The notes beneath the pieces were generated by a model. The model had not been told where the DNA came from. It searched no databases and saw only the letters and a program-made list of their open reading frames with translations. DNA of 42,797 nt from an uncultured Oscillospiraceae bacterium (GTDB lineage Bacteria; Bacillota; Clostridia; Oscillospirales; Oscillospiraceae). Each line of letters opens with the position of its first letter. The stretch's first letter is position 1. Where the stretch lies: assembly GCA_944386835.1 (NCBI GenBank), contig CALXCQ010000083.1, positions 1 through 42,797 of the forward strand, read 5' to 3'. Both the position numbers and the translations under genes were made by a program. Shown piece by piece: positions 1 through 7,460 of this stretch.

Positions 1-131
1 GTATCCGCAAGTATTACCACCTGACCCAGCCCGGCCGGGAGCGACTGGCGGAAAAGCAGCGGGAATGGGACCGCTTTGTACTGGCTGTGGAGAAAATTTT
101 GAAAGGAGGCAGCGCCCATGCCTTCCAATAA
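1..131 (+). CDS. PadR-family transcriptional regulator (3' end only)
   Basis: The window opens inside a gene; reading from base 3 gives about 42 codons ending at TAA 129-131. The visible tail contains KYYHLTQPGRERL followed by an amphipathic helix (WDRFVLAVEKIL), the typical end of the PadR winged-helix domain and the start of its C-terminal dimerisation helix. PadR proteins are small repressors, usually ligand- or stress-responsive. The stop lies 14 bases inside the next gene, so the two are co-transcribed and probably translationally coupled. PadR genes are commonly followed by a membrane protein with a DUF1700/permease-prefix N-terminus, which is what follows here, so this regulator probably controls that gene. 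The DNA-binding domain lies outside the window. Confidence 0.8.
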   Translation, partial: IRKYYHLTQPGRERLAEKQREWDRFVLAVEKILKGGSAHAFQ

Positions 132-1431
132 ATATTTCACTGCATACTGTGAGCAGGTGTCAGAGCAAATCCGCTGGAAACGGATGCGCGGTGTGGTAAC
201 CCGCGAGCTGGAACAACATCTGTGCGACCAGCAAGACGCCTATCTGGCCCAGGGGAAGGAAGAAGAGGAAGCTGCCCGGATGGCAGTGGCCCAGATGGGC
301 GATGCCCGTACCGTAGGGCAGGCCCTGGATAAAGCCCATCGCCCCCAGACTCCCTGGCTGCCGCTTGCGCTGATACTGCTGCTTCTGGCTCTGGGTTTGG
401 CGCTACAGTCCCAATTGTCGTCGGATGCCATGCCCGTTACATCCTACGGACTCGCCGTGGTTGTCTTTTTACTCAGTTATTTCCTGGATATTTCCTGGCT
501 GGGCCGCCATGTCGGCCAAGTCTACGGCCTGGTTCTGGCTGTATCGCTGTTGGCCCTGTTCTGCGCCGATCCCACATCCAGCGTTGCAGTTTTGTCCCTG
601 CCCCCCTTCCAGATCATGCTGGGAAATCTGGCCCTGATTTTCCCCATGGCCTACAGCCTGTTGGTATACCAGATGCGGGGCCGGGGTATGGCGGGAATTG
701 TCTTCTGCTTCCTTGGGTATTTGCCCTTTGCCCTGATTCTGCTGTGGATTCCCACTATCTCAGGCTTTTTGATTTACACGCTCGCCGGGCTGACAGTATT
801 GTGTGCAGCCGTCTGGCAGGGCTGGTTCCAGGCGCGGCGCCTCCCGGGACTGACTCTGGTGCTGACTCCCCCGCTCATATGCTTTGGTATCGGATTTGCC
901 AATCTTTTTTCTTCCCAAAGTCTCCGGCTCCGGAGCTTTTTCAACCCCCAGCTGGACCCGGACGGTTACGGCTATCTCTATGGCAAGCTGCGGGAAGTCG
1001 TCGCCCATGCCGCCTTTTGGGGCGAAGGCACGGGAGATCTCTCCTTCATTCCCAATCTGAATACGGATCATGCTCTGCTCTATGGAATTCATCACTTCGG
1101 CTGGGGCGTTTTTCTTGTGCTCATGCTCCTGTCCGCCGGCCTGTGCATCTGGTGCGTATGCCGGGGACTGCGCCAGAAAAGCATATTCGGCAAACTTCTG
1201 GTGCTGACTGTCAGCACTGCCTTTGCTCTACAGGTGCTGACTTATAGCGTATCCAACCTGGGATATGGGTTCTTTGGCACGATTTCTTTCCCCTTTGTGT
1301 CTTACGGCGGTACGGCACTGGTTCTCAACGCGCTGCTCACGGGCTGTATGCTGTCGGTATTCCGCACGGGGCCATGGATTCACGATGCCGGGGCCAAGAT
1401 ACAGCCAATCACTCCGCAGCGGTGGGCTTAA
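118..1431 (+). CDS. FtsW/RodA/SpoVE-like (SEDS) membrane protein with DUF1700-like N-terminal domain
   Basis: 437 residues. Residues 1-75 are a soluble, acidic helical segment (YCEQVSEQIRWKRMR, then RELEQHLCDQQDAYLAQG and a MGDARTVGQAL turn) that resembles the DUF1700/permease-prefix domain found in PadR-linked membrane proteins. From about residue 78 there are roughly ten hydrophobic segments. The C-terminal third carries SEDS hallmarks: FIPNLNTDHALLYG, at the place of the family's PE-x-TD-F loop with its catalytic Asp, and FPFVSYGGTALVLNALLTG, matching the family's SYGGT-x-L signature. SEDS proteins are peptidoglycan glycosyltransferases or septum/spore cortex partners. The start ATG lies behind AAAGGAGG and overlaps the padR stop. 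The fusion of a PadR-associated prefix to a SEDS core is uncommon. Whether it polymerises glycan is an inference from the retained Asp. Confidence 0.75.
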   Translation: MPSNKYFTAYCEQVSEQIRWKRMRGVVTRELEQHLCDQQDAYLAQGKEEEEAARMAVAQMGDARTVGQALDKAHRPQTPWLPLALILLLLALGLALQSQLSSDAMPVTSYGLAVVVFLLSYFLDISWLGRHVGQVYGLVLAVSLLALFCADPTSSVAVLSLPPFQIMLGNLALIFPMAYSLLVYQMRGRGMAGIVFCFLGYLPFALILLWIPTISGFLIYTLAGLTVLCAAVWQGWFQARRLPGLTLVLTPPLICFGIGFANLFSSQSLRLRSFFNPQLDPDGYGYLYGKLREVVAHAAFWGEGTGDLSFIPNLNTDHALLYGIHHFGWGVFLVLMLLSAGLCIWCVCRGLRQKSIFGKLLVLTVSTAFALQVLTYSVSNLGYGFFGTISFPFVSYGGTALVLNALLTGCMLSVFRTGPWIHDAGAKIQPITPQRWA

Positions 1432-1920
1432 CCCGCAGCTCATGGCCGGAGACGTTCCGGAAAGCTGCCGCAAAATGCCTACTTCCGCCGGACTCGGCGC
1501 CTATGGGAGGCTGTGTTTTTCAGGATGCGAAGGACATGCCGGCAATCGCATAAACAGGCACTTGCTGTTCCGGCCCTATTGGCAAAAAACCGAAACTGCC
1601 AAATTTTATTTTTTGCAAACCTGTGGTATAATAGCCGCAAAGCGGCTGTTATACTGGAATTCCAAGTCCTTTCCCGCCCCTTGCAAGGTGCGTTGGCTCT
1701 CTTTGACGGCATGTGGGCTGTGCCAGGCTGCCTTCTCCCCATTTCCCCGCCGGTTTCAAAAGGGGCAGAATGCGGCCTCTTCCGTGGGGAACCGGGCAGA
1801 CTGCCGGCAGGACTGCGGCTGCAAGCCGGTGCCCGGCACAATCTGCTCCCATTTTCCCTTCTGAGGGATGGCCGGCATCCGTCCTGGGGGTTGGAGAACG
1901 GTAAGAGAGCAGGTATATGT
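1432..1920. other. Intergenic stretch with a strong extended -10 promoter and long GC-rich leader
   Basis: No convincing gene covers these 489 bases; the long open frames on both strands have no family features. The stretch from 1575 to 1640 is AT-rich and holds a promoter (separate entry). From about 1640 to 1910 the sequence is GC-rich with many self-complementary runs, for example around 1790-1840, so a structured leader is possible. I could not match it to a riboswitch or RNA class I know. Confidence 0.4.
1624..1632 (+). promoter_or_regulatory. Extended -10 promoter (TGTGGTATAAT)
   Basis: TATAAT at 1627-1632 is preceded by TGG, giving a consensus extended -10 element inside an AT-rich patch. 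No good -35 hexamer sits 17 bases upstream, which is acceptable for extended -10 promoters. Transcription would start near 1640 and run through a leader of about 280 bases towards the small frame at 1921 and the metallopeptidase gene. Confidence 0.5.
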
Positions 1921-2076
1921 ATGAGGATGAAATCCCTGCCTGTCAAATATGTCCCCGTAATGAGTTCCATGAACGAGGAGCTGCTACCATATGCCCTGAC
2001 GCAGGGGAAACACCTTCCCACCCCGGAGGAGTGCATGGAAATCGCCCAAAAGTACAGCCAGGTTCCCAGCCGGTAA
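1921..2076 (+). CDS. Small protein of unknown function (51 aa)
   Basis: A short frame beginning MRMKSLPVKYVPVMSSMNEE and ending IAQKYSQVPSR. Composition is protein-like: charged and polar residues are mixed, there is no Arg/Pro low-complexity bias typical of antisense frames here, and G or C prevails at third codon positions. No domain is recognised and no membrane segment or signal peptide is present. A weak AGCAGG lies 7 bases before the ATG; an in-frame ATG at 1927 is the alternative start. It lies between the promoter near 1627 and the metallopeptidase gene in the same direction, so it may be the first gene of that operon. It could equally be a chance frame. Confidence 0.4.
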   Translation: MRMKSLPVKYVPVMSSMNEELLPYALTQGKHLPTPEECMEIAQKYSQVPSR

Positions 2077-2193
2077 GCTGTAAGCCCCGGCTCTGCCGCA
2101 GCCTTCGTGCACGGGATACTTTCTGTAAGGAGGCTGCCGGTGCGGCAAATCCTGCCGGCAATGGGGCATACGAAAGAAATTGAGGTTTATCCC

Positions 2194-2748
2194 ATGAATG
2201 ATCCCGTTCAGGTCCTCCGCTCCCGGCGGCGGACCATCTGTGTCGAAATAACAACCAATCTGCAAGTCATCGTCCGGGCGCCTTTGTCCATGGACGACCG
2301 GGATATTCAGGCGTTTGTGGCTGCAAAATCCCCCTGGATCGCCCAACACCTGGCCCTTGCCCGGAAAAGGAAAGCCCTTCTGGCACCCCCCTTCACCCGG
2401 GAAGAACTTCAGGCTTTGAAACAGGCCGCCCGGCAGGACCTTCCCCGCCGGGTGGATTCCTACGCCCGGCAAATGGGCATAAACGTAGGCCGGATTACCA
2501 TTCGGGCCCAGAAGACCCGGTGGGGCTCCTGCTCCGCAAAGGGCAATCTGAACTTCAACTGCCTTCTGAGCCTCTGCCCCGAAGCCATCCGGGACTATGT
2601 GGTAGTCCATGAGCTTTGCCACCGAAAAGAGCTGAATCACTCCCCCCGGTTCTGGGCGGAGGTAGGTCGAATCCTGCCAGACTGGCCTGCGCGCCGCAAG
2701 TGGTTAAAAACGGAGGGAATGCAACTGATTGGGAGGCTGGAAGTATGA
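2194..2748 (+). CDS. YgjP-like metallopeptidase domain protein (DUF45/M48-related)
   Basis: 184 residues. The C-terminal half has the family pattern: KTRWGSCS around residue 110, then VVVHELCHRKELNHSPRFW. The HELCH motif is a gluzincin-type HExxH zinc site, with the downstream H-x-x-x-F/W supplying the third ligand as in YgjP/WLM-type proteins. Family members are cytosolic and their substrates are mostly unproven. The start at 2194 was preferred because TTGAGG lies 8 bases upstream; the longer frame from 2107 has no suitable ribosome binding site. Its stop overlaps the mutT start (ATGA), so the two are translationally coupled. Length fits the smaller members of the family. Confidence 0.8.
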   Translation: MNDPVQVLRSRRRTICVEITTNLQVIVRAPLSMDDRDIQAFVAAKSPWIAQHLALARKRKALLAPPFTREELQALKQAARQDLPRRVDSYARQMGINVGRITIRAQKTRWGSCSAKGNLNFNCLLSLCPEAIRDYVVVHELCHRKELNHSPRFWAEVGRILPDWPARRKWLKTEGMQLIGRLEV

Positions 2749-3143
2749 CGGAAGTCGTCGCTGCCCTCATCTGGGACCAAAATAAATTTCTTATTTGCCA
2801 GCGGCCAGCCCACAAGGCCCGTGGCCTTTTGTGGGAGTTTGTGGGTGGTAAAGTGGAACCGGGAGAAACCCGGAAGGAGGCTCTCATTCGCGAGTGTCAG
2901 GAAGAACTGGCCATTACAGTAGCGGTGGGAGACGTGTTTCTGGAAGTGACCCACAGTTATCCTGACTGTACCATCCATTTGACGGTATTTTCCAGCACCA
3001 TTCGCCAGGGTATCCCCCGGAAACTGGAACACAGGGATATCCGCTGGATTGCCGCAGAGGAAATTGAGCGCTATCCATTCTGCCCGGCAGACGAAGCAAT
3101 TCTGGCAAAGCTGCGGCAGATTCCCTGGAATCCAGAAAAATAA
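2745..3143 (+). CDS. mutT: Nudix hydrolase, MutT-like 8-oxo-dGTP diphosphatase
   Basis: 132 residues. A complete Nudix box is visible from about residue 34 (GGKVEPGETRKEAL followed by RECQEELAI), matching G-x5-E-x7-R-E-U-x-E-E-x-G-U except that Leu-Ala replaces the final G-U. The N-terminus (VVAALIWDQNKFLICQRPA) and the LWEFVGGK lead-in are typical of the MutT branch, which hydrolyses oxidised dGTP to prevent A:T to C:G mutations. The ATG overlaps the stop of the metallopeptidase gene. The gene ends directly at a strong bidirectional terminator. Substrate choice within MutT/NudG/YtkD-like enzymes cannot be settled from the sequence alone. Confidence 0.85.
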   Translation: MTEVVAALIWDQNKFLICQRPAHKARGLLWEFVGGKVEPGETRKEALIRECQEELAITVAVGDVFLEVTHSYPDCTIHLTVFSSTIRQGIPRKLEHRDIRWIAAEEIERYPFCPADEAILAKLRQIPWNPEK

Positions 3144-3174
3144 GACGCCTGCAGGCTTGCAGGCGTCTTATTTT
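3141..3174. terminator. Bidirectional Rho-independent terminator
   Basis: Perfect 13-bp inverted repeat (TAAGACGCCTGCA / TGCAGGCGTCTTA) with a GGCT loop. TTTT follows on the plus strand and AAAAA precedes it, giving a T-run on the minus strand. It sits between convergent mutT and the 3251-3814 gene and can end both transcripts. The mutT stop codon is part of the hairpin. Confidence 0.9.
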
Positions 3175-3250
3175 GCAGGCAGATCGAAAGGAGCACCGTC
3201 AAGTGGCAGCACCTCAGGCGCCGCCCCACAGGCCCGCTTTGCATAGATTT

Positions 3251-3814
3251 CTACAGGAGCACGGTCAAAAGGCAGTCCAACAAGAAGAGACTTGCAGTAA
3301 TCCAAAATACATACTGGCGCACACGGGGCTGCATGGCTCCCACCAGCCGTTCAAACAAAGGCTGAAGGCCCAAGAGGAACAAGACCCCACCCAGGCCAAA
3401 GCGTATGGAGGGGGACAAGGCAATCCGGCCCTGGAACTGAATGGCGTAATCTTCATAGGTTTGCCAGGGCCAGGAACCGGTAGCTGCCTCCAGCCAATAG
3501 CTGGTACCCAGCTCAATGGCTGTCGCCACAATCATACAGCCGAAAAACAGGGCCAAAGGTCGCCACAGCCAGCGGAACCAGGCACCTCCCTGTTTTTTTG
3601 CAAATTTACCGAAACACAGTAAAAAGGCCAGCGCCCCCACTCCATAAACCGGACAATAGGGGCCAAACAAAACACCCCGGTCTGAGTATCCCCAGCGATA
3701 TACTACCACTTCTAAAAAGACTTCATAAATCCATCCGATGATGGCATACAGGAGAAAATAGAAAAACAGCGCCTGAACGGCTTCCCAGCGGGTTCTGGAT
3801 TTTAATGCGGACAT
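3251..3814 (-). CDS. CmpB-type putative ABC transporter permease (PF06541-like membrane protein)
   Basis: 187 residues with four or five hydrophobic segments. Near residue 20 it has FFYFLLYAIIGWIYEVFLE and then DRGVLFGPYCPVYGVGA, the conserved G-W-x-x-E and G-x-x-x-G-P-x-x-P-x-Y-G-x-G signature of this family. Members are annotated as ABC permeases but lack a known ATPase partner and their function is unproven. Start: an in-frame GTG six bases upstream is possible, but the ATG at 3814 has GGAGG 7 bases before it and is preferred. No ABC ATPase lies next to it. A plausible promoter (TTGCGA-17-TAGGAT) lies just upstream. Confidence 0.75.
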   Translation of the reverse strand: MSALKSRTRWEAVQALFFYFLLYAIIGWIYEVFLEVVVYRWGYSDRGVLFGPYCPVYGVGALAFLLCFGKFAKKQGGAWFRWLWRPLALFFGCMIVATAIELGTSYWLEAATGSWPWQTYEDYAIQFQGRIALSPSIRFGLGGVLFLLGLQPLFERLVGAMQPRVRQYVFWITASLFLLDCLLTVLL

Positions 3815-3843
3815 ATCCACGCCTCCTTTCCATTGGTCTTTCT

Positions 3844-3872
3844 ATCCTACCATGTTAGTGGGAATTTCGCAA
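3844..3872 (-). promoter_or_regulatory. Sigma-A-like promoter for the CmpB-type gene
   Basis: Minus-strand TTGCGA (3872-3867), a 17-base spacer and TAGGAT (3849-3844) with TGG before the -10. The gene starts about 30 bases downstream of the -10. Confidence 0.5.
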
Positions 3873-4129
3873 GCAGGGACCCGTTTTTTCTGGTCCCAAG
3901 CGCTTGATTTTCCTGATGGTCCTTACCGGCAGTCATAGGACGGCGGCATCCGCCTTCGCAGACACTCAGTTCTATGGAGGTTCCTGCACCCAGTCATGGG
4001 GCAGCGGAACTCATGCCTTTCGCAGTTGATTTCCATTTTTTACAAATTGGATGAAATTTCCCCAAAAACCGTGTATACTGGATAGCAAGAACCGATCAAA
4101 ACCAGAAAACCATGAGAAAGGATAAGGCC
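3873..4129. other. Divergent intergenic region upstream of moxR
   Basis: No gene. It holds an inverted repeat GGGACC/GGTCCC near 3877-3898, an AAGCGCTT palindrome just after it, and a possible moxR promoter: TATACT at 4074-4079 with only a poor -35 (ATGAAA, 17 bases upstream). The spacer of that promoter contains GAAATTTCCCC (4053-4063), a motif that recurs in other spacers of this window. Confidence 0.4.
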
Positions 4130-5077
4130 ATGCTCGATATCTCCCGTTTTACCCAATATCGTCAAAACGTTGTTTCCAACTGCGCCCAGGCCATAGTGGG
4201 AAAAGACCAGGTCATCGACCTGCTTCTGACCTGCTTTCTGTGCTCGGGCCATGTGCTCCTGGAAGACGTTCCCGGAACCGGCAAGACCATGCTGCTCAGA
4301 GCCTTTGCCAAGACCATCGGCGGAGACTTCAAACGTATTCAGTTCACGCCTGACCTTCTGCCGTCAGATTTGACCGGCATCAACTTCTACAATCAACAGA
4401 CAGGCCAGTTCCAGTTCCGCAAGGGTCCTTTGTTTGCCAATGTGGTTCTGGCTGATGAAATTAACCGTGCCACGCCCCGTACCCAGTCCAGTCTTTTAGA
4501 GGCCATGGAGGAGCGGCAAATCACCGTAGACGGCACTACTTATGGACTGGAACAGCCCTTCCTGGTTATGGCGACTCAAAATCCCCTGGAATCCTATGGT
4601 ACCTTCCCCCTGCCCGATGCCCAACTGGACCGGTTCTTTATGCGGCTGCGTCTGGGGTATATGGAGCGGGAGCAGGAGTTATCTGTCATTTCCCGCACTT
4701 CCACACTGGACATTATTTCCGGGCTCAGCCAAACCGTGACGCCGGAAGAAACAGCCTACGTACAAACTGCCTTTTCCCAGGTACGCGTCTCTTCTCAGGT
4801 GGCCAACTATCTCATGGATATCATCCAGGCTACCCGGCAGGAATCCCGGTTTGGTGCCGGCGTCTCCACCCGGGGTGCCATTGCCCTGTATAAGGCAGCA
4901 CAAGTGACGGCGGCCATTTCCGGACGGGACTATGTGATTCCGGAAGACGTAAAATATGTGGCTCCCTATGTACTTTGTCACCGGATTATGGGCCAAAACG
5001 GTGTACAGGCTGAGGAAACCCAGGCTTTCCTCGACCGGCTTCTGGAAACCGTCCGTGTGCCTTTGGAAAGCGTATGA
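4130..5077 (+). CDS. MoxR-family AAA+ ATPase
   Basis: 315 residues. Walker A is GTGKT in LLEDVPGTGKTMLLRAFA, Walker B is VVLADEINRA, followed by TQSSLLEAMEERQIT and the sensor motif ATQNPLE, all diagnostic of the MoxR subfamily. MoxR ATPases are thought to act as chaperones for maturation or activation of partner proteins with VWA or DUF58 domains, and a DUF58 gene overlaps the end of this one. The ATG at 4130 has AAAGGA about 8 bases upstream; an in-frame ATG at 4112 has no ribosome binding site. It is the first gene of a three-gene operon with the DUF58 and DUF4129-like genes. The target in the envelope or elsewhere is unknown. Confidence 0.9.
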   Translation: MLDISRFTQYRQNVVSNCAQAIVGKDQVIDLLLTCFLCSGHVLLEDVPGTGKTMLLRAFAKTIGGDFKRIQFTPDLLPSDLTGINFYNQQTGQFQFRKGPLFANVVLADEINRATPRTQSSLLEAMEERQITVDGTTYGLEQPFLVMATQNPLESYGTFPLPDAQLDRFFMRLRLGYMEREQELSVISRTSTLDIISGLSQTVTPEETAYVQTAFSQVRVSSQVANYLMDIIQATRQESRFGAGVSTRGAIALYKAAQVTAAISGRDYVIPEDVKYVAPYVLCHRIMGQNGVQAEETQAFLDRLLETVRVPLESV

Positions 5078-6162
5078 AGCTGCTGTTTGTTTTGGTACTG
5101 GTCCTTCTGGCTGCCCTCATACAGCGCCAGTCGGACAAGCGGTGTTTGCAGGCTCTGGAAGCTTCTCTTCAGCTGTCCCGCTCTCAGGTGGAACCGGGGG
5201 AGGAATTTACTCTTATCCTGACCCTGCGCAACCGGGGACGATGGATTCTCCCCTTCCTCCGGTACTGGATTCCGGTTCCGGAAGAACTGGAACCCCATGT
5301 GGACAGTCGCTATCTGCACAGCAAACAGGGCCATTTCCTGGACGTGCAACAGCGCTTTCTCTCCGGTACTGCCTGGCTCTTTCCCCGGCAAAGTCTCACC
5401 ATTCACTTTCCCGCCGCTCTGGAAAAACGGGGCTACTACACCTTCCATACCCTGACCGTTTCCGGTGGAGATTTTCTGGGCCTGTCGGAACGCCCCCGCT
5501 CCTTTGACGCCTTCCGGGACATTGTGGTCTATCCCCAAGCCGCCCCCAGGCAGGAAATTTCCCAGGTCCTGGGCGGTCTTATGGGAGAGATCTCCGTCCG
5601 TCGGTTCATTCAGGAAGATCCCGTGCTCACTCTGGGGTTTCGGGAATATACGGGCAAGGAGCCGATGAAGGCTATTTCCTGGACCCAGAGCGCCAGACGG
5701 AACCAGTTGATGGTAAAGAATTTCGACTATACGGTGGACCCTTCCGCCAGTGTCATTGTCAATGTAGACGGCAATGGACCTGACTTACCAGCCCGGTTGG
5801 AGCAGTGTTTCCGCCTGGCCAGAAGCGTCTGTCAGGAGCTGGAGGCCAGGCACGTCAACTACGACTTTCGCAGTAACGCTGTCACCACCGGAAGCCGGCG
5901 CGCTTCGGACTACTTTCCCCGCGGGTTGGGCTATGGCCACTATTCCGGGATTCTGGAGTATCTGGGCAGAGCCACCTATGAGGCCCGCCATTCCGGCCGA
6001 CAGATGGTTCAGGCCATGGCCTCCGATGGCTCCTTTGGACATGGAATTCTCTTTATTACGCCGTGGGAGACATCCCCCGCCGTGGATGCCGTTCGCCGGT
6101 ATGCCACTCAAAGCGGCAGCTCCCTTCGGATTCTGACGCCAAAGGAGGAAACCCAATGGTAA
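5074..6162 (+). CDS. DUF58 domain protein (MoxR partner)
   Basis: 362 residues. An N-terminal hydrophobic segment (KLLFVLVLVLLAALI) anchors the protein. The DUF58 core is visible as FREYTGKEPMKAISWTQSAR around residues 188-207, preceded by VYPQ and followed by DYTVDPSASVIVNVD, which begins a degenerate VWA-like fold. The ATG overlaps the moxR stop by four bases, so the two are translationally coupled. MoxR-DUF58 pairs are widespread; in clostridia they often go with a transglutaminase-like membrane protein carrying DUF4129. Function is unknown; a role in envelope assembly or stress is inferred from such neighbours. Confidence 0.88.
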   Translation: MKLLFVLVLVLLAALIQRQSDKRCLQALEASLQLSRSQVEPGEEFTLILTLRNRGRWILPFLRYWIPVPEELEPHVDSRYLHSKQGHFLDVQQRFLSGTAWLFPRQSLTIHFPAALEKRGYYTFHTLTVSGGDFLGLSERPRSFDAFRDIVVYPQAAPRQEISQVLGGLMGEISVRRFIQEDPVLTLGFREYTGKEPMKAISWTQSARRNQLMVKNFDYTVDPSASVIVNVDGNGPDLPARLEQCFRLARSVCQELEARHVNYDFRSNAVTTGSRRASDYFPRGLGYGHYSGILEYLGRATYEARHSGRQMVQAMASDGSFGHGILFITPWETSPAVDAVRRYATQSGSSLRILTPKEETQW

Positions 6163-7382
6163 TGCTGGTCCTTTTGAAAATTGTCACCGACTTGTCGTTG
6201 TACTATGCCTTTTTCGGCACCATTGCCGCCTGTTTCGGCGCAGATGGGGGAAAGATGCTGACAAGTCTGGTCCTATCGGCCGCGGTCTTCTGCCTGTCCT
6301 ACCTGGGACGAAAATCTGCCCCAGTCCGGTTTTGTCCCCTTGTGCTCCTGGCCCTGTGCTTCCTTTGGCCGGAAGCAACTCTGGCTGACCGGCTTTTGAG
6401 CCTGCCGCCTGCCGCGTATGTGACTTTTCTCGTCTGGCAAAAACGCTATGAGCCGGACTGGTCCCAACAGGCCGAACAATTTCCCATTATCTGGAAGGTC
6501 TTTTTGGTCTTCACCCTTTTGGTCTTTCTGGTGGGGAAAGGTGCGGCGATGGCCCAGGTGGGCTTTCCCTTCGGAATCACCATGCTCCTTTGCTCCGTCT
6601 TTCTCCTTCGGGCCCTGCGCCATGACCTTACGGTTGCCTGCCGGCCCTCCTATCAGATCGTCAACTTTCTCCTTTTGCTGGTAGTAGGCCTGTGTGCCTT
6701 TGGTCTGAGCTCCCCCCAATTTCTGGGGGCCTGCCGGGACATACTGGGCTTTTTCTACCGTCAGGTGATTGCCCCGGTACTCATCGCGTTCAGTTATCTG
6801 TTCATGGGGCTGATGCAGTTACTGATCTGGCTGTTTTCCCAACTGGGACTGCACCGTCAGGAGGCACAAGAGGAAAGCCAGGTCATCGGCGACGGTGGCC
6901 TGGATCCCCTGTTAACGCTGCGTCAGACTGCCTCTTTGCCCCAGTGGCTCACATACCTGGCAATTGCCCTGGGAACCCTTGTGACCATTTGGGTTCTCTT
7001 TCGCATCTTCCGGGCTCTGGCTGCCCGGGGAAGCGGACGGGCTGACCGGGCTCAGCCGACCCATTCCCGGCAGAGTCTGTCCCCAAGAGCATCGGATACA
7101 GAGAAAATGCCTCTCAACTCTCCCGTAGCCCACGTCCGGGCCCAATACCGAAAGTTTCTGAAACTGGCCAGAAACTACTCTCTGGGGCCGGAACCAGGAG
7201 AAACCAGCCTGGATGTGGAGAAAAAATGCCGGGGTGCTTTTGACCGGACCGCTCTTTCTCAGCTGCGACAGCTGTACCTTCTGGCCCGGTACCGGAATAC
7301 GGCAGACCGGCAACAGGTGCAGGCCGCCAAAAAGCTGTATGCCAAACTGAAAGACTCCCTGCAAGACCCTGGAAAGTCATAA
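6156..7382 (+). CDS. Multi-pass membrane protein with DUF4129-like C-terminal segment
   Basis: 408 residues. About seven or eight hydrophobic segments lie in the first 225 residues and one more near 275-295. The cytosolic tail (VRAQYRKFLKLARN, then PGETSLDVEKKC and LRQLYLLARYRN) resembles DUF4129, which in related operons sits at the C-terminus of transglutaminase-like proteins. No transglutaminase core (Cys-His-Asp) is visible here or downstream, so the operon appears to lack that enzyme or to have shed it. ATG at 6156 with AAAGGAGG 7 bases upstream overlaps the DUF58 stop. It is last in the operon and converges on the alcohol dehydrogenase gene; I see no clear terminator in the 78-base gap. 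Confidence 0.6.
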   Translation: MVMLVLLKIVTDLSLYYAFFGTIAACFGADGGKMLTSLVLSAAVFCLSYLGRKSAPVRFCPLVLLALCFLWPEATLADRLLSLPPAAYVTFLVWQKRYEPDWSQQAEQFPIIWKVFLVFTLLVFLVGKGAAMAQVGFPFGITMLLCSVFLLRALRHDLTVACRPSYQIVNFLLLLVVGLCAFGLSSPQFLGACRDILGFFYRQVIAPVLIAFSYLFMGLMQLLIWLFSQLGLHRQEAQEESQVIGDGGLDPLLTLRQTASLPQWLTYLAIALGTLVTIWVLFRIFRALAARGSGRADRAQPTHSRQSLSPRASDTEKMPLNSPVAHVRAQYRKFLKLARNYSLGPEPGETSLDVEKKCRGAFDRTALSQLRQLYLLARYRNTADRQQVQAAKKLYAKLKDSLQDPGKS

Positions 7383-7460
7383 AAAACAGGAGACGCATTG
7401 TACACCCTGAATTTTACGAATTGGGGGAAATCCAGCGGCTCCGGCCGGAAACGCTGTCCT

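Noticed and set aside
7384..7460. A short frame reading HPEFYELGEIQRLRPETL after the DUF4129-like gene
   Set aside because: It looks protein-like for about 25 residues but has no start codon or ribosome binding site and runs into antisense of the dehydrogenase; it may be a remnant but cannot be supported.
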